From contig NC_063452.1 of NCBI RefSeq assembly GCF_020379485.1, positions 32,511,608 through 32,575,607 of the forward strand: DNA of 64,000 bases, read 5' to 3'. Below the pieces are notes generated by a model that searched no databases, had not been told where the DNA came from, and was given only the letters and a program-made list of their open reading frames with translations. Source of the DNA: Brassica napus. Lineage: Eukaryota > Streptophyta > Magnoliopsida > Brassicales > Brassicaceae. Position 1 is the first letter of the stretch. Each line of letters begins with the position of its first letter. Shown here piece after piece: positions 44,961-55,810 of the stretch. Position numbers and translations under genes: made by a program.

Positions 44961-45945
44961 GATTATTCTATTTGAATATCGATCGATACTATTGGCCAAG
45001 CATTAATGTGCGGGTTAAATATGCTCACTAAGCTCACTAGATCAGCCCTCGCCTTACTCTAGCAAGTCTTAGCTCAATTAGAATGGTTTCAGGATGAGAT
45101 GAAAGTTATCGCTTATATCTAACAATCCTAGGGCAAGTTCTAGGTAGCTAATCTAGAATCAGACATTAATGACAATCCTAAATATGAATATCAAAACTTA
45201 GCTATCTATAGTTGGGGCTAATCCGTCATAACCTATTTGAACCCTAAACCTAACAGGTGGATCTATTCAGACATGAAGTTTGTCACATAAATCATAGATG
45301 AATAGAGAAGAAACTGCACTAGATATTATAAAAACCAAAGGAGTTCCAGGAGGACTCTGAAGGAGTTCCTCATTTCTCTCCTAACTAAGAAAAATGAAGA
45401 AAATAAAGCTTTTCCGTCAACAATGGCTTAGAAAACACATAAATAGGGTTTTAGGTCGTCCAAAGGTATTCTGGTAATTTGGGGTTGCTTATGTGCTTCA
45501 GTCAGTCATAAAATATGCTCAGCCCATATTCTGGCATCACTGTCGACCGACACCAATGGTTTTTCTTTGATCAACAGTCCTTCATCTCCTCGGCAGCTTC
45601 CTCTCGCGAGGTAGACTGACCACGCTTCAGTAAAACGGATATAACTTTTGCTACAGGATACTGATTGACCTCAAAATGGTGTATTGGAAAGATAACTCAA
45701 CGTTCTATCTTGTGTTAAAATATGGGCTCAATCTAATGGTGGGAAGGTCTCCATCCATAGCTAAACATCTGACGCGTCTGTGCAGTTTTGCACCTCAAAA
45801 GACTCCAAAAGACACCAAAATCACCATATTCCTCCAAATTGTCCCTGAACCTGTAAATACTCTAAATAGACTCTATATAGTAGTAAATATATATTAAAAC
45901 ACTTATAGACCATGGCTAAAAGTGGGTAAAATCCATGGCCTATCA
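44961..45945 (-). mobile_element. Athila-like 3' LTR (minus), left end truncated
   Basis: Ends on the plus strand in ccatggcctatca (45945), followed by the reverse of a polypurine tract (actcccaccaagactta). It begins inside the LTR near atatcgatcgatac, where it meets the fragment at 44854-44960. Confidence 0.7.
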
Positions 45946-47720
45946 ACTCCCACCAAGACTTACCCTTTTGCTTGTCCTCAAGCAAAATAGACGGGCAGTC
46001 TCTCTGAAAGAGGTTTGAAAACAGCAGGGACTCACATGATTTAAAACTTAGAATCATCACCTCTGCAATATTGCAATCCACATCTAGGAAGGTCTAATCA
46101 CAAAAGCACATTATACCATATCCTAGCTTAGCAACCAAATTCACCTAGCCAACAACTTAGCAAATCATGTCTGACATTCCCCTCTACCAACCTCATTTCT
46201 TAACATAAATAAAAGTGCAGGCTTTACCTTGGGAGTATCGATCACAGGATGCAAGGATTTTCAAACAAGTATCTGGATATGCAGGTAAAAGTTAGTTCAT
46301 ATATTTTCTCTCTACTAATTTCTCTCTTTAGTCAAAGTCTGCTTCCATGAATTAGGCCTTAATGGTGGTTGCCACCAAGTCTTGTCACTTCTTTTTGACC
46401 AATATCCAAGAATTCATGTGAATCGAACCTTGATGATTGCCGCCACCAAGTCCCGTTCGAATTCTTTTTGTTGGAATCCTTATGAAGCAAGCCTTAATGG
46501 TTGTAGCCACCAAGTCATGTTCGGATTCCACCTAACTAACACCTATTATATATATATACATATATATATATTATATATTTTTTTCTTTTTTCTTTTTCCT
46601 TTCTTTCTTTTTAAAAAAAAAAATAAATTTCTCTACCTATAAATCTAGGGTCGAAATAGAGAGAGAAAATGTGATAAATCTACACAAGGCTTTACCTTTC
46701 AGACTTGTTTGAAGAATCTGATCCCATGTATACCAAGCCCCAAGACAAACAGTTGTGTCAAGTTTAGTGTTGGAGGTCAGCTTTGGTTCCTTCAAACAAT
46801 CTCAGCAAGTGTGAATAGTTGACAGGCTAATACACTTTAGTATCTTTAGTACTATCTGCAATCAGTAAGTCTAGAATGGCGCTAAAGAGTGGTTAGATAA
46901 CAAGAAAAAAATCTAATAAGTTCATTATCCCCTTCTTGACTCAATAAAACTCTTTTGAAAACATTTTGATAAGACTCAGGAACACACTAATATCAGTAAA
47001 CATCCCCCCAGACATAAATTACACTGTCCCCAGTGTATATATAGTCGGAGTTATGGTGAGAAATAATCATAAGTACATAATTTAACAAGTAAGAACGATA
47101 ACCTGCTCGCTGATTTTAGTGTCGATCGACACAATGAAGTGACAATCGATCGTTGTTTCTGAAGTGTTGTCGATTGATGTCAACATGGTCTCATCGGTCG
47201 ATGGCCAGAGAAATCATTCGACACAATGAAGACACAATTGATCGTTGGATCTGAAGTGTTGTCGATCGATATCGAGCTGGTCTCATCGGTCGATGTGCTG
47301 AGGCATCGTCTACTCGGATTTATTTTTTTTTTCTAAATAGCTAACTAAAACACAATATTAGTAGAACCTCCCCCAGACTTAAACAACACTGTGACCAGTG
47401 TTATACAGTCTAAGATCAGTGGGGAAATAAATCATAAGGACAATATTTAACAAGGTTTCGCGAGTATACATGTCATTGATGTGAGTATCGATCAACACAT
47501 TTAAGTGGCGATCGATACTTATGATGCTCTGTCGATCGATATGCTGGCCAGCCGTCGATCGATGCTGGTGTAGAACTCGTCCTCCTCGTATCTATTTCAT
47601 TTTACCTAACATAAATAAAACACGAAAAGTCAGTAATAAATAAACAATAAAACAAAATATCTAAAAAAAAATAAAAATTTTGATGAACAGTATCCTCCAT
47701 AGACTCTTCTCCTCTGAAGT
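45946..47720 (-). other. Non-coding 3' region of the Athila-like element
   Basis: Same block order as at 40468 and 51537 (cttgtcctcaagcaaaat, caccaagtc repeats, caagccccaagacaa, gttatggtgagaaataat). TCGATCGA-type motifs cluster at 47120-47300 and 47485-47565. No gene. Confidence 0.6.
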
Positions 47721-47724
47721 TTTA

Positions 47725-48430
47725 TCATTCTTGTGTGCAAGCCTCCTCCATAGACTTTTCTCCTTTGTCTATCATCTCAACAATAAGGAGTGCTCGAACC
47801 TTTGCAAATGGCTTTGAGAAGCATCTGCTGCGCACTCTGGATTTTCTGACACCATCTGAGAAGCGAGGAATAAATGATAATTGAGAATCACCCTTGATCC
47901 TTTTTCTCTTCTCCCAATTCCTCCTCTTCTTTCCCCCAGACTTGTCTGATCGCGTGGTGGTATCTCCATCAAAACGATTTCCACACACATCGAACTCCTT
48001 CTGCTCTAATATGCGCCCAGTGTCGATCGATGGAGAAGTGGTAGTGTTGATCGATACCGGTTTGTTGGTGTCGTTCGATGGTATCCGGTCGGTCGATCGA
48101 TGTTGCTTCTACTGGGCCCTTATCAACTTCATCTCTAAATTGCAACCCTCTCTGAGAAGCTTCTACGTGCTGATGATCATCCAACACGTCAATGTAAGAA
48201 CTGATATGCATACTTCTATCAGGTGGAATAGGAGATTCAGCTGCAAATACAGCGCATGGAACCACAATCTTCACAGGATCATGTATCCTCTTCACTCTTT
48301 TGTGAAACCCCGCAGCTTCTTCTGTCCAGAAACATGCAATAGAGAAGAGTTCCAGTTCGACTATGTATCGATCGACTACTGGACAGGCAATGTCGCACAA
48401 GAAGGCTCTCCCAAGCAATAGAGAAGAGTT
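47725..48430 (-). pseudogene. Athila-like element, protease-distal coding remnant
   Basis: The minus-strand frame 48418-47969 starts LGRAFL, the conserved block at the end of the Athila-type protease (compare SSLLLGRAFLSTVG at 55240). It continues as a region with PPDRSM, SIDRPDTIERH and FSIDRHW, where TCGATCGA encodes Ser-Ile-Asp-Arg. A second frame (47988-47725) follows. The first bases (48397-48431, ggctctcccaagcaatagag) also occur at 55240-55270. At 48431 the coding direction flips to plus. Confidence 0.55.
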
Positions 48431-48547
48431 TCAGCTACTCGCTCACCACCGTCGACCGAAGACACTCATCTTCTATCGACCGACATCGTCCATCCGACAT
48501 CGATCGATAATCCAGCCCGAACATCGACCGATACTGAGCCGCAAGAC

Positions 48548-50296
48548 ATGGTTGCGACTTTGATACATGTACGAGATGAGAGAGGAGACCTGCATGACCA
48601 GAAAGGTCATCTGCGTAATGCAGCAGGTCAGAGGATAGATGTTCAGGGGGCTGCAATCCCTGAGTCTGATGCTAATGCTACAGGAACTACTCTACCTGTA
48701 GATGAGGTTGCGCAACCCAAAACATTGGCTGACTACAACCGTCAAGATCAGTTCTACACCAACAGATCAGCCATTCGTCCTCCCACTATTCAGAGGGATT
48801 TCGAGTTGAAGGCGCAGTACTACACACTCGTGGGACAGATACCCTACCATGGATTATCTCACGAGCATCCTATGGACCATCTGGAGAGGTTCGAGGATCT
48901 GATATCTGCTATTAAAGTCAAGGGAGTCCCTGAGGATTATCTCCTATGCAAGCTCTTCAAGTTCTCACTTGTCGGAGAAGCTTCGCATTGGCTTAAGCAG
49001 TTACCACCAGGATCTCTCACATCCTGGAGCGACATCAAGAATGCATTCTTATGCAATTTCTTTGATGAAGCACGTGATGAAGACTTGAGGAGCAAGATTG
49101 CTATATTCACTCAGGAGCCTGCAGAATCTTTCAGAGGCTCTTGGATCAGATTCAAGTCTTATCAGAGAGACTGTCCACACCATGGATTCAATGAAGTACA
49201 GCTGCTCAGTACTTTTTACAGAGGCATCGCGGTGCAGTACCAGATGGCTCTTGATGCTTCCAGCAATGGGAACTTCAACACCAGGAATCCAGAGGAGGCA
49301 GGGAAGGTCATTGAAAACCTAACATCTAGCAACAACACCAAGAACACTGATTTTGAGAGGAAAAAGTCTGCCACCATCGTTGGGAATGATCAGATGGATG
49401 AGGTGAAGGCAAAGCTGGACAGTGTTCACAAGCTTCTTAGGAAGCAGGTCTGTTTGGTTGAAGATCCAGAAGCTGTTGACACAGAGGGTAGAGCAGAGGA
49501 AGATGAAGAGGTGAACTTCATTGGTGGAACTGGATTCCAAGGTTCTGGAAACCAGGGTGGAAACATGAATTCTTTTGGAAATATGGGTAATTTCAACCAG
49601 AGTTCGCAGTACCAAAAACCCTACAGCAACAACTACAGCAACAACATGAGTTATGGAAATTCTTACTACCAGAAGCCACCGCCGCCTACTCGAGAGAGCA
49701 AGATTAAAAAGATTCTTGATAGGGTTCTTGAGGCACAGCAGCGCATGACAGTTGACTTCAATGGGAAGATTGATTCTGTCTACACCAACCTGAACACAAA
49801 GTTTGAAACTTTGAGCACTCATGTGAAGAAGCTGGAGATACAGGTTGTTCAGACAGGAGAAGCTGTTAAGAGGCAGGAAGCCTTGACAAGAGGGGTAGGA
49901 GATGATGTGACGAAACACCACGTCAATGCCATCATTGGGGATGATTTTTGGCAAGTGGTGAAGGAAGAGAACCTGCAAGAAGGAGATTTCGAAGTAGAAA
50001 GTCTAATGAGCTTCAGGGGATCGCACTGGTGTCGATCGACGCCAGACCATGAACATCGATCGATGGTCCCCAGTCCAAATCGATCGATAGGATCTCCAGA
50101 GCATCGATCGATGACACCTACGGAGTCAACCTCATCTTGCAATGCTGTGAGGATTCTAACTCACGAGGAGTTCGCAGCAAAACACCCACATCCGCCCAAC
50201 CCTGATAACCTAAGAATTGCTCGTCATGATGCTAACCCCATCGATCGACAAATAGATGTCGACATCGATCGACAACCGACATCGTCCATCGATTGA
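48548..50296 (+). CDS. gag: Athila-like Gag protein, 582 aa
   Basis: Gag is the structural particle protein of Ty3/gypsy retrotransposons. The family block spans about residues 60-240 and includes HPMDHLERFEDLISAI, SHWLKQLPPGSLTSWSDIKN, FFDEARDEDLRSKIAIFTQE and FKSYQRDCPHHGF. An Asn/Gly/Ser/Tyr-rich stretch (about 330-375) and a probable coiled coil (about 385-450) follow. There is no CCHC zinc knuckle, as is usual in Athila. The tail (about 490-582) carries HRSM, NRSI, CRST and IDRQ motifs, all from TCGATCGA sequence. The start Met matches the gag at 17919, but the frame is open upstream to 48422, so translation could begin earlier. It ends in two stops in a row (TGATGA) in the same frame as the protease at 50318. 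This is the most intact element frame in the window, yet it lies inverted relative to both flanks. Confidence 0.88.
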   Translation: MVATLIHVRDERGDLHDQKGHLRNAAGQRIDVQGAAIPESDANATGTTLPVDEVAQPKTLADYNRQDQFYTNRSAIRPPTIQRDFELKAQYYTLVGQIPYHGLSHEHPMDHLERFEDLISAIKVKGVPEDYLLCKLFKFSLVGEASHWLKQLPPGSLTSWSDIKNAFLCNFFDEARDEDLRSKIAIFTQEPAESFRGSWIRFKSYQRDCPHHGFNEVQLLSTFYRGIAVQYQMALDASSNGNFNTRNPEEAGKVIENLTSSNNTKNTDFERKKSATIVGNDQMDEVKAKLDSVHKLLRKQVCLVEDPEAVDTEGRAEEDEEVNFIGGTGFQGSGNQGGNMNSFGNMGNFNQSSQYQKPYSNNYSNNMSYGNSYYQKPPPPTRESKIKKILDRVLEAQQRMTVDFNGKIDSVYTNLNTKFETLSTHVKKLEIQVVQTGEAVKRQEALTRGVGDDVTKHHVNAIIGDDFWQVVKEENLQEGDFEVESLMSFRGSHWCRSTPDHEHRSMVPSPNRSIGSPEHRSMTPTESTSSCNAVRILTHEEFAAKHPHPPNPDNLRIARHDANPIDRQIDVDIDRQPTSSID

Positions 50297-50317
50297 TGAG
50301 CACCTATTACGTACCGA

Positions 50318-50887
50318 GTGCAGATGCCAAAGATAGATGTTGCACGTCTTAATGCACTCAGGCTCAAACCTAAACCTTCAGACAACCCACCAGAGACCGT
50401 CAGGATACCTTCAGATGATGGAGAAGATTTGATGGACATCGATAGGGTTCCTATGGGAAGAACCCTTAGGAAAAGAAAGGAAAAAGTGGAGAAGCATCTA
50501 AAGAGGGGGGGCAATCATAAGGAAAAGGAAAGTTTCCGAAAAAGAGTCTTCAGGATTCCTATAGATAAGCCGTTCGAGGAGGCTTATTATCTCAGAAATT
50601 GTGGATGTTCTTCAGAGACAAGGGAGAAAGAAGAAGACATCAAGAGAATGTTTTGTGAAGCTAGAGAAAAGATGAGGAAGAGGGTTACATTGAAAAAGAA
50701 GAGTGATCCTGGGCAATTCGCAATACCATGCACTGTGAAGGGTATTGAGTTCCCACATGCCTTGTGCGACACAGGAGCATCAGTCAGCATCCTACTGGAC
50801 AGACTATGTATCCTGGCAGTTCATCCAACCATGGGTGTCGATCGATGCAATCATGCCTTGTGCGACACAGGAGCATCAGTCAACTAG
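50318..50887 (+). pseudogene. Athila-like protease N-terminal half, active site duplicated
   Basis: 189 codons in the same frame as gag. A basic region (GRTLRKRKEKVEKHLKRGG, then FRIPIDKPFEEAYY) precedes the protease start QFAIPCTVKGIEFPHALCDT, with active site CDTGASVSIL. A 31-base segment encoding HALCDTGASV is repeated 96 bases later (50756-50786 and 50852-50882), still in frame, and the protein then ends at TAG (50885). The C-terminal half of the protease, seen on the minus strand at 55240-55384, is absent here. The protein is therefore truncated at an inversion junction and unlikely to be active. Confidence 0.8.
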
Positions 50888-51536
50888 AAACATGCATTAA
50901 TGAACAATCCTAATGACAATTACCACAACTCAGCAATCTATAGTGGGGCTAATCCCTCCTAACATATTTAAACCCTAAAATCTAACAATGGAAATACTCA
51001 AACATGGCTAAACAATTCATAACAACAATTAGGTAAGAAAACTTCATTAGAATAGGAAATAGATATTAATGGAGTTCCATTCACAAATTATAACTTTGGA
51101 TCTTCTCTCCAATCTATCAAAATTCTAAAAAACCTTGCTTTGAAAATAATAAAACAAGAAAGCACACTTTGCCTCTAACATGGTGGCAAAACTTATATAA
51201 TTAGGTTAAAACTCGTTAGGAATAATCTTGTAAATTGGTGAAGACTTGGGCTTCAAGTCGGCTGTGACCAAACGGGCTTTCTGCGCACTTCGCTGTCGAT
51301 CGATGTAAAGACATGAACATCAATCGATTATTCCTCTTCAATACTGACCGATGGTCGAGCTCGATGGTCATCTCGGGTGCTTGCTCCAAATATCTCCAAA
51401 ATGCTCCAAAATCATCACTTATCTCCAAATCACTCCTGATCCTATAAATATTCTAAATAGACTCTATAATATAATAATTAGTAGTTAAAACACTTATAAA
51501 CCATGGATAAAAGTGGGTCAAATCCATGGTCTATCA
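50888..51536 (-). mobile_element. Athila-like 3' LTR (minus), truncated at the inversion junction
   Basis: Begins inside the LTR (aaacatgcattaatgaacaa) directly after the protease stop codon and ends in ccatggtctatca at 51536, followed by the reversed polypurine tract. Confidence 0.7.
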
Positions 51537-52155
51537 ACTCCCCCATACTTACCCTTTTGCTTGTCCTCAAGCAAAACAAACAGGCAGTCTCTCTGAAAGA
51601 GGTTTGAAAACAGCAGAGACTCACATGATTTAAGACTTAGAATCATCACCTCTACAATATTGCAATCCACATCTAAAAATTTCTAACCACAAAAGCACAT
51701 TATACCATATCCTAGCTTAGCAACCAAATTCATCTAGCCAACAACTTAGCAAATCTTGTCTGACATTCCTCTATACCAACCTCATTTCTTAGCATAAATA
51801 AAAGTGTAGGCTTTACCTTGGGAGTATCGATCACATGATGCAAGGACTTTCAAAAAAGTATTTGGACCTGCAGGTAAACAGTAGTTTATATCCTCTCTCT
51901 CTACTAATTTTCTCTCTTAGTCAAATCCGCTTATATTTGCAAAATTATTGACCAAGATTGGACAGGCTTCCATGGTGGTTGCCACCAAGTCCTGTTCACT
52001 TCTTTTTGACCTATATCCTAGGATTATTTGTGAAGCAAGCCTTAATGGTTGTAGCCACCAAGTCATGTTCTAATCCTTTACCTATATAATTTTTATGAAG
52101 CAAGCCTTAATGGTTGTAGCCACCAAGTCCTGTTCGAATTTCTTCCTAATAAATA

Positions 52156-52203
<48 letters not shown>

Positions 52204-52900
52204 ATCTATCTATCTATAATTCGAAAATAGAGAGCAAAATGGCGATAAATCTATCTACACAAGGCTTTACCTTCCAGACTTGTTTGAAGAATCCGATCCC
52301 ATGTATACCAAGCCGAAAGACAAGCAGTTGTGTCAAGTTTAGTGTTGGAGGTCAGCTTTGGTTCCTTCAAACAATCTCAGCAAGTGTGAATAGTTGACAG
52401 GTTGATCCACTTAGTATCTTTAGTACTATTTGCAATCAGTAAGTCTAGAATGGTGCTAAAGAGTGGTTAGATAACAAGAAAAAATCTAAAAGTTCATTAT
52501 CCCTTTCTTGACTCAATAAAAACTTTTTGAAAAACGTTTTAATAAGACTCATAACTAAATTACTATCAGTAAATCTTCCCCTAGACTTAAACTACACTGT
52601 CCGTAGTGTAAATTCAGTCGGAGTTATGGTGATAACTAAATCATAAGGACTCAATGTAACAAGTTAGAACGATATACTAGACCGGAATGGATGTGGACCG
52701 ATGTAAGGATGTTGATATCGGTCGTGGCAGGTAAGGCAATGTCGATCGATGTCGACAGCTTCTCGTCGGTTCATACTCACGGCAATCGTCTACTCGGATT
52801 TTTTTTATATGACCTGCAATATTTAAAAACCAACATAAATAGTATATTAATAAAAACTAAATAAATATTACCTAATAGTGGGTTGCCTCCCACTCAGCGC
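51537..52900 (-). other. Non-coding 3' region of the Athila-like element
   Basis: Same block order as in the sister elements. It contains a (TA)n/(TATC)n microsatellite at about 52160-52215, then a short TCGATCGA cluster near 52740. Confidence 0.6.
52160..52215. repeat. (TA)n followed by (CTAT)n microsatellite
   Basis: Pure TA run passing into ctatctatctatc. Confidence 0.95.
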
Positions 52901-55384
52901 TTTCTTATAGTCATTTAGCTTGACTTTTGGAGGTGATTGGGCTAGTAGTGTTGAAAACTGGAACTTGTTGGAAAACAAGTATCCATCTCTTCTCTGCGCT
53001 TGTTGAACCATGTACCAGTGAAGTCTCTCATTGCTTCATCCCCTCTACGCCATTTTTCCTTCATTGTTGCAGTTGTGTTTTCCATTCTCTACAATCTATC
53101 TCCAAGACTCTCAAGGTTGAACTGATGTCTTCTAAGTGTGGCGTAAGTGTCAGCTGAGATATCTTCTCCACGGTAATGTGTGTCAGACATGTCTCATTTC
53201 ACCTTTGGTACTAGCCGGTCTTGGTTTGTAGCTTTGTCGACCGATGTCTATCTACGAATGTCGGTCGATATGTTGTTGCGTTTGTCGATCGATGCGGATG
53301 CTTCTGGTCACGGGCAATGTAACTCTGAATCTCCACCAATTCCCCTTGTATAGCTTTAATCTTGGAAGTCAAAGCACTATTGCTAAGATCCATTGGGAAG
53401 TAGATGTCATCACATCTCCCATCTAGCCTCTCTTCTGTAGTGTCCAGAGCTCTATAGATCTCTGCTACCAACTGATCTATCTCTTCTCTGGTGTGAAAAT
53501 CTTGTGGTGGACTGGTGTCGACCGATGCTAGTAAGCGATGGTCGATCGATGTTGGTAAGGGATTATAGATCGATGCATGTTGTCTTCTGTCGATCGATGT
53601 ATGGTGAGAAGCGTCGGCCGCTTGCTGAATTTTGGCTATGTCTTGCCTTATCTCTTCCATGCATGTAGTTAACCAACCGATGCTATCATTCGGTGGATGG
53701 TAGACACCATCAAGCTTCATCTGGAAATCACCTTCATACTTCTCTTTGGCTCCACAGACTCCATAAAACATCTCATTGATCTCGTCCTTGGTGTAGATCT
53801 CTGGTACCAATTTGGTCTGTGTGAATAAGCTAGCATGTTCAGGAAGACATATGTAGCTTGGCTCATCTCTCGAAGCTCTTTCCAGAAATCTTCTGATATC
53901 TCTGTTGTGAACACGAATGGTGCGTCCCTCTAGATCTCTGGCATATCCCTGATCATCTCTATAGACTCCATACTCATTTTTCTCTTCCCAGTAGAAGTTC
54001 ATGGTACCGTAGAAATCAAAGGCCCTTCTGCCGAATTCTGGACGTCTGTCGACCGATGTTGGGACGTCAACGTCGATCGATGGTCGAGTGGGATGGCGAT
54101 ACCTTTGTTTGAAGCTTTTGTCTATGCCACCAACTGTGTCATAGAACTCTTTTGTATCCTTTTGTTGGTATTCTGGAATGTCGCGTTGATGTACGAACAA
54201 AATTTTCTGCTCCATTGGCTGTCTAAAGGATGTCTGCAATATTTTTTCGAGATACGTTCATTATACACCCGTCTATTGCTCTTGTGTAGCCATCTGGGTC
54301 CCTGAAAACACCAAATTCGTCTGGAGTTAGAAACTCGTTATCAAATTTATCTTTTTTCGCTTACAGTGGTGTTTGGTTTAGAGCAGATGTCGATAGATGT
54401 TGTATGAGCAACGTCGGTCGATGTTGGAGGATTGATGTCGATCGATGGACGGCTTGCTCTGTCTATCGGATGGCTGGATCGTGTTCTTCCCCAAACAACT
54501 TCTGATCGAAGTTGATCTGTTTCATCGCGTCTTTGCATGTTGAGAAGTTCCTCATATGTGAAACCTTCATGTAGTTCGTCTTCTCCTGGATCATACATTG
54601 ATGTTTCTACAACATAGTTTTCGTGATGGTTGTCATCTGCCCAAATGCCAATCGAGTAGTTTCCTTCTTGCACACGGTCGACTTCTGCGTCGATCAATCG
54701 ATGAGTAGTTGGCTATGTCGGCGATGCTCGTTTCCGGTGTATTTGATGAGGTTGAGTATCGATCGATGGTGAGCTTGTCATGTCGATCGATGGTGCATTC
54801 CTTTTCCAAGAGGAATGATGTAGAAGTGTATCTTCCTCATCAAGGATGGCTTTGTACTCAGTAGCTCGTTCCTCCTCATAGTCCGCATCATACTCTTCTG
54901 TATGCATGTTTTGTCTGGTGTACGCGGCAATAGTGGGGTTGTAGTAGTCGTTTTCCCAATTGTCTGGACCACTATCGACTGATTCTTCATGTGGTGTGTC
55001 GGTCGATTTCTGATGGAAACTGTCGATCGATGTTATAGTGTAAGTTTCGATTGACGCCGAGTATTCTGTCTCGTATTCCACTCCACAGTGGCAAGCTGCA
55101 ATGATTCCTGGATCATTGATTCTCCTGGAGGACGTCTGTGGCTTCTTGACTGAAATAGGGTCGTAGTGGGTATGAGGATCTATGAGCGTCAAGCACAACT
55201 GATTGGATTGCAGGTTGCATACTGCTCCTACTGTTGACAAGAAGGCTCTCCCAAGCAATAGAGAAGAGTTCAAGTTTAGCTTGATGTCTAGGACATGGAA
55301 ATCAACTGGAAGATTCTCTTGATGTCTTCTTCTTTCTCCATTGTCTCTGAAGAACATCCACAACTGATTGTCTCTGAAGAACAT
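52900..55384 (-). pseudogene. Athila-like protease C-terminus and unassigned SID-repeat protein
   Basis: Minus-strand frames, in order: 55384-54713 (protease end VLDIKLNLNSSLLLGRAFLS, then an acidic Ser/Thr-rich region); after a single in-frame TAG, 54697-54347; after a frameshift, 54239-53211 (342 codons); then a tail to about 52900 like that at 41847. I do not recognise the downstream protein. It has a block EYGVYRDDQGYARDLEG (residue 89 of the 342-codon frame), also present upstream as EFGVFRDPDGYTRAIDG (about 54320), and two modules exactly 100 residues apart (149-206 and 249-308), each with T(K/R)(D/E)EI(N/D), (V/I)Y.P and an IQ end. SIDRR and TSIDHR linkers separate them. There is no reverse transcriptase or integrase. 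Confidence 0.7.
53211..54239 (-). CDS. Modular SID-repeat protein of the element, longest open part (342 aa)
   Basis: Longest uninterrupted part of the protein described for 52900-55384. Charged, without signal peptide or membrane segment. Residues 54-65 and 211-245 are linkers with PSIDVDVPTSVDRR, TSIDRRQ, TSIDHR and ASVDTS, each SID or SVD coming from TCGATCGAT-like DNA. Residues 149-206 and 249-308 are repeat modules that look helical and may be coiled coils (EEIRQDIAKIQQ and KAIQGELVEIQS). It lies where gypsy elements normally carry pol or an envelope-like gene. It is probably part of a broken longer frame, so the Met start is not necessarily real. The function is unknown. Confidence 0.5.
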   Translation of the reverse strand: MQTSFRQPMEQKILFVHQRDIPEYQQKDTKEFYDTVGGIDKSFKQRYRHPTRPSIDVDVPTSVDRRPEFGRRAFDFYGTMNFYWEEKNEYGVYRDDQGYARDLEGRTIRVHNRDIRRFLERASRDEPSYICLPEHASLFTQTKLVPEIYTKDEINEMFYGVCGAKEKYEGDFQMKLDGVYHPPNDSIGWLTTCMEEIRQDIAKIQQAADASHHTSIDRRQHASIYNPLPTSIDHRLLASVDTSPPQDFHTREEIDQLVAEIYRALDTTEERLDGRCDDIYFPMDLSNSALTSKIKAIQGELVEIQSYIARDQKHPHRSTNATTYRPTFVDRHRSTKLQTKTG

Positions 55385-55385
55385 C

Positions 55386-55810
55386 CATCATTAGGATTGT
55401 TCATTAATGCATGTTTCTAGCTGGAACTCTTCTCTATCCGCATCATCAGTTAGCTTGATGTCAAAACATGCGAAAGCTGATAGACTTGTTGACTAAGTAG
55501 TTGAGCTTTACATTATCATGCATGCAACTCATTAGACATCTGTAATATTATAATCCCAAGTTTCCTGAATAAAAACCCTAAGTCTAGCTATTTCCTTTTA
55601 AGCACCAAAACCTCAACCAATCAATTGAGCAAACACTTGCTTGATAAAAACTGCAATTTACATTTAAATCATTAAAACATCATGCTTAACAAATCATATT
55701 AGATTTCTTAGGTTCCATAGCTCCCTGTGAATTTGATCCCTAATTACTACAACTCGACCTCTTATTTGAGAGAGATTAAATCACTCCTTAGGGTAATTTG
55801 AGTGGTATCA
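55386..55810 (+). mobile_element. Athila-like LTR pieces, plus orientation
   Basis: A 37-base LTR piece (55386-55422) is the inverted copy of 50884-50920. After about 20 unrelated bases an LTR 3' part runs to 55810, ending in gggtaatttgagtggtatca, the family's LTR end. Orientation is opposite to the LTR at 50888-51536. Confidence 0.65.

Noticed and set aside
47894..48421. Plus-strand frame of 175 codons
   Set aside because: Overlaps the minus-strand coding remnant that begins with the conserved LGRAFL block; the plus frame has no recognisable content.
49319..49978. Minus-strand open frame of 219 codons opposite gag
   Set aside because: It is the shadow of the intact plus-strand gag; its translation resembles no known protein.
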